64,000 nt of DNA from NCBI GenBank assembly GCA_013400975.1, contig WBMZ01010150.1, forward strand, positions 17,256 to 81,255, in the 5' to 3' direction. Below, piece by piece: positions 31,283-44,789 of the stretch. The notes below the pieces were generated by a model. That model was not told the DNA's origin. It did not search any database and worked only from the letters and a program-made list of their open reading frames with translations. This stretch comes from Atrichornis clamosus (Eukaryota; Chordata; Aves; Passeriformes; Menuridae). A program made the position numbers and the translations under genes. Position 1 is the stretch's first letter; each line of letters begins with the position of its first letter.

Positions 31283-34200
31283 CATGGGTATTTTCAACCC
31301 ATGGGATTTCTCTGCCTTCTCTCTACCAGTAAAAGATCTGGACATGTTCATGCCATTTGGCAACCAGCTTTTTGGGGGGGGTGTGAGAGCACAAGTTAGG
31401 AGGGCAGCCATTTTTAGGCCTGTCCCCACCCCTTCTTGATTTCTTTATCAGAGTAGAATCAGAGCTGAAGTTGTTGGCAATTTACTGAGTACTATTTCAC
31501 ACTGTGAGGAGCCCGAGTGGAGCTGCAGCCTGAGCCCCATCCCTGTGTCTGGGAGCTGGAAATGTGGCTGCTTTGGGAGTCCCTGCCCACAGGGATGGAG
31601 GAGAACCACTCTGTAACTGTGGGTACTTGTGATCTCTGAGGGAAAACAACTGTATTCCATGGCAGGAGTAGTTTTGTCTGTGTCCTCTGGGAAATGTGGG
31701 TGTAAACTGGGTGTAAACCATGCTCTGGATGTTGTCCGCACAGCTTCTGGTCTGGCCTGGACCAGCAGCAAAGGGAGGTGAGATGCTTTCTGAAGTGGCT
31801 GGAGCTGGGCTGGACTCAGCCTGAGACAAAGCCCACTCCACTTTGCAGGGGAAGTGCCTCTCGTGTGCCTGCTCTCCTCCAATGATGTTTTAGTGTTAAT
31901 TAGGATAACTGGAGCGGGTACATCTCTGTTTTGGAAAGCACTTTGGGACTCCTGGTGCTGCATCACTGCAGGCTCTTTTTAATCACCTGGTATCCCGCAG
32001 AAAACTCATCCAGAGACACACTGGATAACTGGAACTGGAGTGAAATCCAACCAGCCTCTCTCCTGACTCTAGAGTTTGTATGTTCCGGGTCCAGGTAAAC
32101 TCCCAGCCGGAGAAGGGCTGAGACGGAGAAACACAGCAGAGGCAAGAATAACTCACTTCCCTGGCTCAGGTTACTGACAAAGGCATGAAAGCCTCAGCCT
32201 GGAGTATAAATTATGACCTATCAGATCAAGCAGAGCCATAATAAGAAGGGAGGAATCAGATGAGTAAGGCAAGAGGGGAAAAGCAAACACTGTGAGTAAT
32301 GGCAACAAGAGGTTGGTTCCCTCGAAGTTGTCTGACCACATTAGATAGCACAGCTCAGTGGCTGAGTCTGGGCCCAGTGTCTAGAGAATAAATCAAGTGG
32401 GTTTTTTGTTGTTGATAAAACATTTTCTCCACAGCAGATGGATTTAATATTTCCTGGATCCATACTGTTCAAGCCTAGGAGTGGGGATTCTTTTCCAGGT
32501 TTGCATTATTGATGGCTTCATTTCCAAGGGATGCAGACTCGAAGTTCTCCCAGGACTTTTGCCATAAACTGTTGAGTGAGGATTTTTGTCTCTCCTTTGT
32601 TTTGTTCCTCAATTTGTGGACTTTGTTTGCTCCTGATCCACTTCACTTCTCTGGGCCCAGTTAATTCCTCCCATCCTTACTCCCACTTGTTTCTCTCCCC
32701 TGCTCTCTTCACTGTCACTTCCAAACTCCCTGCTCAGGGTGCAGGGTGAGAGCCGCCCTCCTGCCTCGAACAAGGGCACCATCCCCACACAACGAGCTCG
32801 AATTAGACAAGCAGTTAATTGAAATGGCAGGAGGGCTGAGTGGCTGGGGCAAAGCCCAGCTTTGGGTGTGGAGAAAATACCTTGTCAGAACGGTCCATAA
32901 GTGGCTCTAAATCCTTCAAAGTCCATCTTTACACACAAAATACACTGACTACACATAAGTCAAGAGAAGAGCAACCTCTTTACAGACCTAGTATTACAGC
33001 AGTTGCTGTAGGACAAATACTGCTCCCATCCTGAGCCAAAATTTGGATAATATTTTTCAGCAAAAAAATATATATACAATTAAGAATCAAGTTTTTCCTC
33101 CCATGCTTTTTGCGATCCTTCAATTATAGGAAAGGGAATCGCTGCAAAATTTTTTGAGTCACAGAAAACTTTAGCTGTTGGTGATTAGTGGTTTATTTAT
33201 TTTTTCAACTAATTCATTAAGAGGAGCTGAATTTAATTCCTTACTCAGCCTGTAAAGCCTTCCTCCTTGTCTCCTCCAGCCCACTTCCTCTGAGTTCAGC
33301 ACTTCCTGCAGGTAGATGTGGTGCTCACAAGACACTGTTATTCCACAATGACTAAGTTCTCCTGAATTGTGTTATGGTTTAATAACAACAGGAATTAGGT
33401 TTGCTGCTACCAAAACCATTTTATTATGACACATCCAAAGACATAAAACCCTCTTGTGCAATAATAAGGGGAAAAAGAAAATCTTTCCATCCATTGTACA
33501 AAAGAAGCCTCAAGAGATTAGTGCTATAATAAGAAGAAAACAAACATTATTCAGTTTAGAAAAATGTAGCTAATATGTCTAAAGGAAACTGCAAGTACTT
33601 AATCAAACAGAGGGATTTGGGAAGCAATGTTATTGGACATGACCTGTGAGTTATAGGGACACAGCAAATGAGACATTAAGTAGGTAATTATGCTTTTTGC
33701 TGAAATGGCTGTCATCATGGGATTTGGGATGCTGTGCTCAGTTGTGTGCATCCCAAGTGGATGGAAGATACAAATGAGTTGGTGGGGATTAAGTAGCCGT
33801 GAAATAAGCAGGTGAGGGAGACAAAAGGATTGGAAAAGAATTGGGGAGAAATAATTCATAAGGAAGCACATATTGAGAGTTTGACTAAGTGATGGCACAT
33901 GGAAGGGTGAAGGAATTCAAATATAGGAAAGCCCTAAGAGGGGAAACACAAGAAATAGAATCTAAAGGGTGTAGGAAAAGACAATTATAGGTTGACAAGC
34001 AAGAAAGGACTGTGGAACCTCTTAAGACTCACAACAGCTACTCCATCCTTTCATTTTTTTAAAAATAAATACAGGATTAGGAAATACTGGCCTAAGCAGC
34101 TTGAGGAACTTTGGGCAGAAATGGAAAGAAGGGCTAAGAAAGGAGGGATGAGGTCAGTCTGTCACATCTCTAGGTTTAGTGCTCATTCAGTCTCATCTCA

Positions 34201-34864
34201 CCAATGTGCTCTGGGGTTATCCTGCCCCAGCTTATCACGACCCAAACGTTTCTGTTTGGGTCAGATTTAGTGCGGTTTGTTCAGTTCTCTTGTGGAAGTG
34301 CTGTGAACTTTCTAACTGGGGCAGGTGAGGGGTGGCTGACACTGGAAAGGTTCCTATTTACTCAAAAGTTTGAAACAGGGTACAACCTCCTCTCCTCAAT
34401 CAGTTCTTCCAGTCTTGGGCTACTCCGATCTACACCCTCAGGGCTACTGCTGACCCAGAGGGAAGGATGTCTGATTTTCTTATCCAAGGTGCAGTGGCAG
34501 ATGTGAGCACAGTGTTTCTTCTGCTTTGGTACTGCATCCCCTCTGGCTAGAGAGGAGAGATGAAAAGACAATCTAAAGTTTTTTATTGATAATAAAAAGT
34601 TAATGGAATCTTTTCAAACCTTACAGTGAAAGGCTTGCTCAGATTCATGTCTTATTTTCTCCAGCCTATTTACACAGTATCACACAGGGTATCAGCTAAA
34701 AAATAAAATTGCTAATAGCTGGGGAGTTTTTTGGGATGGTTGTGACCTCTGTTTCACCTGAATAGGAGCCACACAGAGATACAACTAAAGGTCTGCAAGA
34801 ACCTGTGGAGCACAGGAGCAGAGCCATGACCTGCAAGTCCCTCTTGGTGGCTCCTGAACCTGAC
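31283..34864. other. Intergenic, no gene seen
   Basis: Mostly unique-looking and AT-rich from 33,000. A 9-bp perfect stem (GACCCAAAC at 34,239-34,247 with GTTTGGGTC at 34,254-34,262) is the only structure noted. The 31,960-32,460 segment has complex, non-repetitive composition but no recognised function. Confidence 0.5.
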
Positions 34865-34953
34865 AGGAAGGGAGAGTTCCCTGAGAAAAAACACATGTCC
34901 ACACATCCCCAGGAAGGGAGAGTTCCCTGAGGAACAACACATCCCCACATCCC
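34865..34953. repeat. Tandem duplication, 46-bp period
   Basis: AGGAAGGGAGAGTTCCCTGA occurs at 34,865 and at 34,911. Each copy continues with an ACACAT...CACATCCC segment. Two copies, with small differences. Confidence 0.9.
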
Positions 34954-36263
34954 TGCCAGGTGCAGGGTGCCAGCTTGAATTCCTGACATGGCAGCCTTTG
35001 AGCCACGGGCAGCTACCAATGCAGCTCTGGCCCAGCAAGGCCAAACAAAAAGTTACTCTTGAATATTAAAATTAGGAATTAGATCTTTCTCAGCTGGACA
35101 TCACAATAAGAGCAGTGGCTCACACTTGTGTGGGATTGTTCTGACTGGTTTAGGTGCCCGGCCGTGTTCTGACCTGTCAGGACCCTGCAGGACTGCACAG
35201 CACAGCACAGGTTCTGCAACTGTAGAACAGCACTGCCTGCTCTGCTGGGGCTTGAAAGAAGCACCAGGGAGTTTCATTTTTACTTAAAAGCCTTTTTAAG
35301 GGTGCTTGGATGATGCACTGAACCTCTCAGGTAGTTGCAGTGGACCTCTAAAATGTATTTTGCTTGTATCTGTTTGGGAACAGGATGTAAAGAAAGGGGA
35401 CCAGGAGCCTGGGGGAAGCCAAGCAGCAGAACTGATGCCCTGTGGAGTTGTCCAATGTAACAAACAAATAAATGACTTAGAGAAGAGTAAGTTCTAAAGT
35501 TTAAATACTCTTTGTAGCACAAAAAGGGTCTCTGTTCCATAACTCTCAACAGCAAAATGAAAAAAGGTCTCTGCCTGGATGGAAGTCCCCTGTGTCCTCA
35601 CGTGCAAGACTTTGGGAAGAGGCAGAGGGTGGGCAGGCACACACTGATGAGGGCCTCGGTCTGTGCTCTACCCCACCTTGATTTCAGAGCTCTCTGTTTC
35701 TACAGCTTTAGTTACACCTACCTAAAACAGCAGGGCTTGGATGCAGCTGGAAAGAAAAAGCCAGCCCTGAAGCTGAGACTTTACTGACTGAGTTGTTGGT
35801 GGACTTGTCCCAGGGGCAGATGAACTGTGACATTGCAACAAAAGCAAAATTTGTCCTTTCTGGGTTCAAGTCTTGTAGTTTTGATTAATAAAAATCCAGC
35901 AGATTTTTGCATCCCAGCAGAGCTTGATTCCTCTGTCACTGTGGAACAGTGAGCAGTTAAAGCTGCATCATCCTCTGCACCTGGCCTGGCTGGGGACCTC
36001 TGCAGCTGCAGCTTGGAGAGCAAGGTTAGGCCTGGCTCTACTGGACAGGGCTGCACTGGGACTTTATGGGGTGGAGAGTGGTGGTTGTTAACTCAAATTG
36101 CAGACTCCTGGGCTGTTTTCTCTTTGATTGTTGGTAATGAAATGTTCTTTCCTTGCTAAACCTTCGGACTGCTCCAGTCCAGCCACCCTGCCCTGCCCAG
36201 CCCTCTCCTGCCACGGCTGGAATGTTTCTGTGCATGCAGGATCCTCAGGGTTTTGCCATTGGG
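34954..36263. other. Intergenic, no gene seen
   Basis: No repeat family or exon is recognised. Confidence 0.55.
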
Positions 36264-36525
36264 TGAGACTTCTACATCAAAGAGGTTTAGAAGCAGAACT
36301 TCCAATGTGTTTGAGGTTTGCCCATCGCTGCATGACACTTCCCAAGAGCATATTTGCTCATTAAAAAGTAGCCAGACTCGTTCCTGCCTGCGCTATGGGT
36401 AGTTTGGATTGAGGCTGCCTCCAGAACCAATGGGAATGTGCTCTTGGAAAGGGCTGCACAGAGATGGGGAAACCTCAAACATTTTGGAGGTTCAGTTTGG
36501 AAACCTCTCTGGTTTGGAAGTCCAC
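36264..36525. repeat. Large imperfect inverted repeat (foldback)
   Basis: The left arm starts at about 36,264 and the right arm ends at about 36,525. Hand alignment of the left arm with the reverse complement of the right arm gives about three-quarters identity over roughly 95 bp. The best blocks are GAGGTTT, GAAC, TGTTTGAGG and CCAAGAGCA. Weaker similarity continues inward toward a centre near 36,390. The arms are unlike the CR1 and LTR families in the window. It could be a degenerate palindromic transposon (MITE-like) or an old inverted duplication. Confidence 0.75.
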
Positions 36526-36930
36526 CAAAAGCATGTCATGAGATGGTTGGAAGGCTGGGTGGGGTTTACATCTGAGGATAGAGTGCAAAAGTGAGAATTG
36601 TTTAGTTTGGAAGAAGAAAGGGTTGGAGAGTATGTGAGTGAGGTGTTTAAGAAAGGTACTGTGAAAACTGATCCACTCCTCAAGTTAACATTTCTCCCTA
36701 ATATGAGAGCAAGGGGTCAGTTAGCAAAAAATGAAACAGGGAAATTATTTTAGCATGGGCCATTTAACTGGACTACTTAGAAGTCCTGATCTCCAAAGGC
36801 AGTAGACAAGCAATTGGCACAAACAGCTTGATTTAACAGAAATGCCAGTGAGTTTGAGACTTTGTTTTATGCCCCTAAACAGTTTTCTCTTGTCTGTGTG
36901 AGTTGCCTGAGAAGATTAAAAATGAATTGG
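36526..36930. other. Intergenic, no gene seen
   Basis: No feature recognised between the foldback and the next CR1. Confidence 0.5.
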
Positions 36931-37409
36931 GCTCCTCAGCACAGCAGGGACCTGGAGCTCGTGGAGCGGGGCCGGCGGAGGCTGCGCAGGGGCGAAAGGG
37001 CCTGGAGCCTCTCCCTGCCCAGGAAAGGGTGAGGGGGCTGGGGCTGTGCAGCCTCCAGAGCAGCCCCCGCTGAGAGGGGCCCTCACCCCTGGGTGTCCCT
37101 GTGTGCAGGGAGGGGCAGAGCAGGGCCCGGGCTCTGCTCCGGGGGCCTGGAATGGCACAGGAGGAACGGGCAGGGACGGATCCCAGGAAGTTCCCCTGGA
37201 CAGGAGGCAGAGCTTCTTTGCTGGGCAGTGCCCGAGCCCTGCACAGATTGTCCAGAGAGGCTGTGGAGTCTCCTCCCTGGGGCTGTTCCAGAGCTGTCTG
37301 GACACACTGCTGTGCCCTGTGCTCTGGGATGGCCCTGCTGGAGCAGGGAGGTGGCACCAGGTGAGCCCCTGGGGGCCCTTCCAGCCTCACCCAGTCTGGA
37401 TTCTGTGAA
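36931..37409 (+). mobile_element. CR1 LINE fragment (GC-rich subfamily)
   Basis: It contains GGACCTGGAGCTCGTGGAGC, GGAGGCTGCGCAGGGGCG and GAGTCTCCTCCCTGGGGCTG, and ends CACCCAGTCTGGATTCTGTG. The copy at 50,573-51,150 is the same subfamily in the opposite orientation. Confidence 0.85.
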
Positions 37410-39642
37410 TTAGAGTGGAGAATGAGCCCTATCTGTGGGCTTTTAAAGCAGTTCACTCAACTTTGATCCTAAGGGGGCACATTTGGCTTTTTCTCAGGAT
37501 CTGACCTAGCATAGATTTTTGTATAGCTTTGACAGAAACAGTCGGGGCAGTCTTGGGACTGTTCAGATATTTAACAATGACTTTGCGGGTCTGATGAGAA
37601 AATGTATGTATGTAAGTCTGTATACTTTCTTTTTTGAAAGTACCTATGTGACAAAATCCAGTTAGGAATCCAGTATCCAGCTTCTTTTGAAAAATCTACC
37701 AGGAGGGTGTTTTTATCCCAAGAGCTTATGCACAAAAAATCCCAGTTGTTTTCTGGTGTGCCTGCTGGTAATACCACAGGTATCCCAGCACCCCCTCCTC
37801 TAAAGGGTACCTTGTGGTGACAGGTAGGTTTATTTTTAAGATGCCTAAATGGCAGAAAAGACATTAAATAGAAAAATCTTTGGATTCTGGATAAATTTAG
37901 GAAAGAAATTCTCTCCATTCTGGAGAGAACAGAACAGTTCCCAGCTCTGTATCCAGACCCTTCAGACTAGTAGTGGCATGACAATTTAATCCAGGAACAT
38001 TTCTGGATAAGGTATCTTGCTGCTGAATGCATCACCTGCCAATTTATTTCAGTGCCCCTTCTGTTCTCTGCAGAAAGCTCATGATGCACTTCAGGCATAG
38101 GGAGGGAAGGTGTGCTCAGGTAAATGTGACTTTTTTGAATGTAAAACACAGGTGACCGTGTTTCAAGTTCAAAAAGGAGCTGAAAATACAGATCAAACTG
38201 AAAAGCAGCAGTGGGAGATGAGCTGAATCAGAACAAAGATAACAAACCACGGTCATCTGTCTCCGTCTGTCTCCACTGGGGTGGAGAGCAAAATCAAGCA
38301 GGGTGTAATGATGCCCACGCTCTGGGACTGTAAATCATGGTCCAGGCCTGTATTCACCTCTGAGGGCTGAGGGAGAGCAAGAAGTGGAGGAGAATTCTGT
38401 GCCAGTATCAGATTATCCAAGGGTAAGCAGGGGTTTATGAGCCTGTGCTCTTACTCACCTCTTCCCTCTCTCTTCCAGCCTGGAGCTGTGGCCGGTCTGT
38501 GCCCAGGTGAGCAGGATGCAGGTGGTCCCAGGGGCATGGGGGGGACAGTGCCAGGCTGTCAAATCTGCTCTGCTGCCACTGCAAGGTCCCTTTTGCTTCC
38601 CAGCCGAGCAGCCTTCCCTGGCTGTCACCCGGAGACGCTGCTCCAGCCAGCCCATACAAGAGTTTGAGGACTTAGAGCAGGGGTTTGGAGCAGCTGACAG
38701 AAAAGCTCCGAGACACTCGGGTTATCAGAAAAGGAAGCAGCAAGGACAGCTTTAAAGTCTGCCAGGGCTGGACTAGCACGTGGGTAATGGATACAGCAAT
38801 GGATCCCCTCCCGGGGACAGGCATGAGCTGGGGTTTCTGGAGCTCGGGCCCGGGTAAAGCCCCTGTGATGAATGAACTCACCACTGGATGTCATTGTTTC
38901 TCTATAGGAAAGCGTCGGGGACACTTTTCTTTGGCAGTAAAATTGTTTTTATTGTCTGGGGTTTTTTCCTCCCCCAAACAGCAAGCCCCACATATGGGAT
39001 ATTCAGGTGTTTGGCACCTTTTCCACTTGGCTGCCGCGAGCTCAGGAACCAGATTACGCCTCTTGTTTTCCTAGGGCGGGGAAGGTTTGCAGCCCTGTGA
39101 TGAATGGGGTCTATCCTCAGACTCGCAGCTCTCGGGCCAGATCGTCAGCTGGTGTAAATTGTCCTGCTCTGAGGAGTCGAGCAGCGATGCCAATGCAAAC
39201 AGGCTGGGGATCCAGCCCGTCCTGCCTGCTGCTTTCAAGTCCCCCTCAAGCACAGCCAATCCTTCCTGCTTCCTCAGGCACCTCCTTCATGCCCCAGCTC
39301 CCACCTTCTTCTTCAAGTTCATTTACAACAGACCTAACCCTTTTTTCTCCTTTCTATCTCAGTTCAGTGTTGGAAAATTTCACCCAAATTATGATGACAT
39401 CAGTTAATTTTCCATGTTCTTTCTGATCTTGTGTTATCTTCAAGATGCCTTTTCCAGGTGCAAATCAGCCTTAGAGAGAGGGGATAAACTGGAAAGGGAA
39501 ACAAGTCACAACAACATAGCCCAGAATCTCGTCCACCCCAGCATCTACCTTGGCTTTTTGGTTCTTGTGAATTTGCTTCTGATCCCATCTCAGTGCCAAT
39601 TTTCCACACCCACCCCTTCATTTTTTAAAAATCTCAACATAT
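37410..39642. other. Intergenic, no gene seen
   Basis: Unique-looking sequence. Nothing with exon-like conservation is recognised. Confidence 0.5.
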
Positions 39643-40229
39643 ATCATAGGATCATGGAATATCCTGAGCTGAAAGGGATCCACCAGGATCATCCAGTCCA
39701 GCTCCTGGCCCTGCTCAGACACCCCAACAATCCCCCCCTGTGCCTGGGCGCGCTGTCCAAAGGCTCCTGGAGCTCTGGCAGCCTTGGGGCCGTGCCCATT
39801 CCCTGGGGAGCCTGGTCAGGGCACAGCACCCTCTGGGGGAAGAAGAACCTTTTCCTGCTCTCCAGCCCGAGCCTCCCTGGCCCAGCTCCAGCCGTTCCCT
39901 GGTGCTGTCCCTGGTCCCAGGGAGCAGAGCTCGGAGCTGCCCCTGCGCTGCCCCTCGGGAGGAGCTGCAGCCCCCGGGGAGCTCTGCCCTCAGCCTGCTC
40001 TGCTCCAGCTGAACACACCCAGGGCCCTCAGCCGCTCCTCGGGTGGCCCCTGCAGACCCTTCCCATCCCCGTGTGCCCCCTTTGGACACTCTGGACCAGC
40101 TTCAGATCTCCCTGACATTGTGGCACCCAGAACTGCCCCAGCACTGGAGGTGAGGCTGCCCCGGTGCAGAGCAGGGTGGGACATTCCCCTCCTTGATCCC
40201 CCCAGGACAGGGATGTCCCTCCTGACTCA
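39643..40229 (-). mobile_element. CR1 LINE fragment, about 590 bp
   Basis: It begins with the inverted tail ATCATAGGATCATGGAATAT and continues with TCCTGAGCTGAAAGGGATCC, CCAGCTCCTGGCCCTGCTCA, GAAGAACCTTTTCCTGCTCT to GATGTCCCTCCTGACTC. It is a close direct-orientation relative of 52,643-53,278. Confidence 0.92.
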
Positions 40230-43200
40230 AATGTTTGAGCAGGTATTACTAAGAGAAAACATAAAAAATGTTTCCTATTTACCAAGGAATGTGGGATTTT
40301 ACCTTGTTAATTCCTGACCTGGCACAGAGAAGGTCTGGGAGAAGTTAATTTTAATGCAATCCCAGGCTAAAAGGTGGTAAGGCTGCCATGCTCCCCACCA
40401 ATAGCTGCTGTCCTCATGCTCTGTGCCATTCTCCAGGACAGAGGGGACATCTGCTCTCTGCAGGGCGAGGAACCCAATGGCACCACTGGCAGAGCATTCC
40501 AGGATCAGCTTTCTTCCCATGTGCTGTTTCCTTACATCCTCTGCCAAGGTTCAGAGGCAGCAGGAGGCTCTTGGCCTTGGCTTACAGAGCTCTTCTGTTT
40601 CAACTTCCTTACCTAGAGTGGAAAGTGAATTAAGCCAGTTAATTATTCCTCGACTGACAGGCAAGGAAAACACCTCTGAGCATCACTTTGATAAACTGGA
40701 CCAGTTCTTTTCACTTCCTTTGTATCTCTCCTGTGTCTATCAGCTCAGCTGGGACACGTGAGGGATTTTGAAGACTGCTTCTCCGATCACAGGTGTGGGG
40801 GCCTGCAGGAGAATGAGTGCCTGCTTGGCCAGGTGAGCTGTCCATTGTTTTTTAATAAATCGGGTTTTTAGTACATCCTGTCACTTCACACTGTGCATTG
40901 TCTTCCTCAGAAAAGGTGCACCCCCAGGCCCAGGGCTGCAGCATTGAGTCAGTGATGAATCTGATTGCACCCTTCCTTCTACACCAAATCAGTGAGTAAA
41001 AGCATGGAAGCAGGGCTAGAGAAAAGAATTCCATCATCTTCTTTCACTCAGGGCTCTGGAAGAGATGGAGACCCTTGAAAAGAGGGCTCAGAAAATAACC
41101 AAAGAGTTCTGTGACAGTGTTCATCCAATTCATGGTAGATTTTTGCTGTAAGTGAAGGCAATTTGTAATTAAATAGAGAGATGATGGAGCTGTTTGTGGG
41201 CTACAAGAATTTAGGAGATCTGTGAGGTAATGAAATCATGCAACTTCAGAGTGTAAGGATAGATTAATTATAATTAAATTCTTAATATTCTGCCAAAGAA
41301 AAACAGAAAAAAAGGACTAGACATTTCCCACAGAGTCTTTTGGGATTAGATAAACTGGAATTTTATTAAGTTTTAAAGTCAGAGTGTGTTGTAATCTCAA
41401 ATGAGTCTGCAATGACACCACCTTCTTATCAATTACATTGGTGATCTGTGTGGGTTTGGGGACTTACCTCTGGGTTAAAACCAAATGAAAAAAATATTCA
41501 TAATTTGTACTCCTGTTACCTTACTTAGTCATGAGGGCTGCAGCACAGAGGGGTGTACTGTGCTTAGACTTCACAATGGTAACTCATTTAATATCCCTTT
41601 TATGATTTTAATCTTTTATATGGATGAATGGTGACTCTGGCAAAGAGATGATTAATGAACAAGGGGCTGCTTGGGGTGTCTGATGGAGGAGTAAGTCCTG
41701 AATCCTTGGTGGATAATTCTCCACCTCAGAGTGGCTCTCAGAGGTCGCCTTGTGTGACGGAGGAGCACCAGGGGCAGGGGATGCCCTTGTTAAAGCCATC
41801 TGTGTCAGGCATCTGAAAAAGCCTCATGGTCAGAACCTCAGGATGTCTGACTCTGAGCGCAGGAGGTCAGTTCTGCTCCTCAAAGGGCCAGGGAGGAGCT
41901 CATTACTGAAATACGTTGTTCTTCCCATAGGAGTGGGATACCAAGCCCCTTCATGTCCTGCTGGGGCTTGCTCTGCTAATTACAAGCAATTTGTCTCATT
42001 CCACGTCCTGAATTCTCATGCAGCACAGCTCCCCTGGCACCAGGAGCCAGCTCCAGCAGCCACAGTCCTTGCTGGATGCTCTGGAGGGAATGTCTGATGT
42101 CAGGAATACCCTGACAAAGGGAACAACAGCTCTGAGTCTCAGCTTGTTTGGTAACAAATTAAACTCCTGCTTGTTTCCCCAGATTGTAGCTGTGGCCTGG
42201 ACATTTCGCAGCTGCTACACCATTAACTAGAGTTCATAGTATTGCCAATGAAAGATATGAAAGAAGTAATTTTCAAGTGGTAGATTTGACTTATCTTCTT
42301 GTTCTAGGGGCTCTAAAGTGGATTTCAGCTCTGCTCAGTCACAGCCATGTCAGACTCAATTGCCCAAATGAAGCCTGTTCCCAACTGCCTGAAGCTGTTT
42401 CAGTGTCAGCAGGTCTGTGTAACACTTCCAGGGCTCTGACCTAGTAAATGTGCCCTCTGGAGCTGCTCTTTTGATTTTTTCCGACACCTAAAAGTCCAAT
42501 TCTTTGAGTCAAGTACTCAGGAAAACACTCAGTGACCAGGATAGACCAACTACTGCAGGTATTCAATGAGACGAAACTGGGAGTAGTTCCAAATATATTA
42601 AACAGTCAAAAAGACTGTGTCACTCTTGGGGCTTAAATACACATTTTGATAATGACTGTAAAGGACAAAGATACATTTCCTCCAGATGTAAAAGGACCAG
42701 ACACACAATGTTCTCTCTGGCTTCTTAGGAGCTCCCATGGAGGAATAGGAGGAGCAATTAGCACTGAAGCCAACCTGCACCTCTCAGGCTGAGTGGTACC
42801 TCCCCAGCACAGACCCCTGAGCCCACTGGTTTTATTCGAATCACAAAGTGTTGCTCAGAGTAATTAAGCATGGCCAGCACTGGACCCTGAAAGCTCAATA
42901 ACAGCCTTCCTCAAGTAGGCTCTTACAGCAAGGTGCAGGCTCCCAACCAAGCTCTCTGCACGTTTTCCTTTCCAAAAGAAATCAGACACGTTTTCTGCTC
43001 TTTGAGGCCCAGTCTCACATTTAGAAAATGTTCTTCTTTTTCACGGAGCCAAGGAGCAACTGCTGGCAGCAGTTACTATCAGAACACCAGGAGGGTACCT
43101 GGGCAGCGAGTATCGTCCTTTCAGCTTCCTCACAGCTTCAGTGCAGGGTGCCTGATGAGCTCCTCTGACAGCCTGGAGCCTGCTCTGCACTGAAGTGCTT

Positions 43201-44789
43201 TTCCATGGAGGAGGGCTGCTTTTCTCTGTTGTGATTCCATGCGTGACACTCCCCAATTTGTTAAGTTCGACCTCCTAGGTTACCTCTATGACAAATAAAC
43301 TGCAGGTGCTTTGAAGGGCCGTGTGCTGTGTCAGGTGGGGTTGATGGAAATGTCTGAAGTGTTATCCTTTTGTTGAAGCCCACGTTCTTTACGGGGCTGA
43401 ACGTGCTGTTGTGTATGGTGAGAAGCAGCAGACCTGAATCACATGTATAAGAAGTGATGCACAAAGCCTGAGAGTTTATATACTCCTTTTTGGGCCAAAT
43501 ACTTCACTGAGGGGGATTATTGTGAGTTTTAACTTTTGCAGCTGTTTCTCTGTGTTCATAAAAACTCGAAGCTCAGTCTCATGTTACACCAGGGTGAACC
43601 AGATGCCTTCATGTTTCAGATACTGCCCACTGCAGATGACTCCTGGTTCACAGCAGCCAAAGCATTGCACTACTGGGATGAATTTGTCTTTTGGTGAGGC
43701 TCCTTGTCCGTATCTCTCTGAGTAACTAGTCCAAAACTCCTCTGACTACAGGATCTTCTGGGATATTAATTCCTTCCAGAACTGCCAATTCTTACAGTGT
43801 AATCAGGAATCTGTAGGAGCTGAGTTTGTGTCATGATGAAACACGTCAGTCATCACACCCTGTGCCTGCCTGGGGGAAAACCCCATTTGGGTGGGACACC
43901 TTTCCTGCTTCCTTCTCCTAGGTGGGTGCTGGGAGGAGCAGGCAACGCTCCGACCTTCCCCTGGGGAACTACAAGGAACTGTGAGATGGGAGAGGGGGGC
44001 AAGAGGGGAAGAACCCACTCTTACAGCTGATAAAACACCTTTGCCTCCCTTTGCACAGCAGGCTGTTCTGCTGTGTGTTTTGAAGGAAAACCAGGGGTCT
44101 CTCAGAGGGACAGTGGCTTCAGGAAAACAGAAGCGTAAAGACAAAATATTGGCAAAAGATGGAAGATAATCAAGCAACTGTGAGTTTTGGGGACAGTAGT
44201 AGTCTTGTATCATCAGACACAACCTCATGCCAAACCACAATCTTTCCTCTGCTCCAGTGAGGCTTTCTGTGAGCCTGGGAGTGCTGCTAACAGCCTCAAA
44301 CTGGAGAGGAAATGAGCAGGGTATTCTGAATGTCGAAGGGCACCAGATATTTTAAAATTGTCTGGTTTTTTTTGAACCAGAGCAGTGGCCAGGTGGGAGC
44401 AGCCCAGAGACATCCTCAGAAGGTGTGTGTGGACCTGCCTCAGCCCTGCCCCAGGGCCCAGCCTGTCCTGTCAGTGGAGCAGGAGCAGCCCAGGGCTTCC
44501 AGCATCACCTCACACTGACTGGGCAGCCCCCAGGACAGCCCCAGCCGGAGCCCTTCAGCCTCTGCTGGTTTGTGTGAAGGGCCATTGCAGTGTTTTTGTT
44601 ACTTTACAGCCAAGTCCAAGAACTTGATGGTGGGCACCCCCCTGTCTGCTCTGTCCTGAGGGAACCTTCCCTTCCTCACTCAGGTGCTTGCAGGGGAGAG
44701 GAGGCTGCACTGGGCTGGTGCAGCCAGGACTTGGCTGGACTTGAGTAAATTCCCAAACCCCTGCCCTGGCCGTGTGCTGGCACCCAGAA
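40230..44789. other. Intergenic, about 4.6 kb, no gene seen
   Basis: AT-rich in 41,130-41,640. No CR1, LTR or exon recognised. Confidence 0.5.

Noticed and set aside
33600..34570. Possible old retroviral or DNA-transposon remnant
   Set aside because: The region looks unlike its neighbours and has a small hairpin, but I found no terminal repeats, target duplication or protein remnant.
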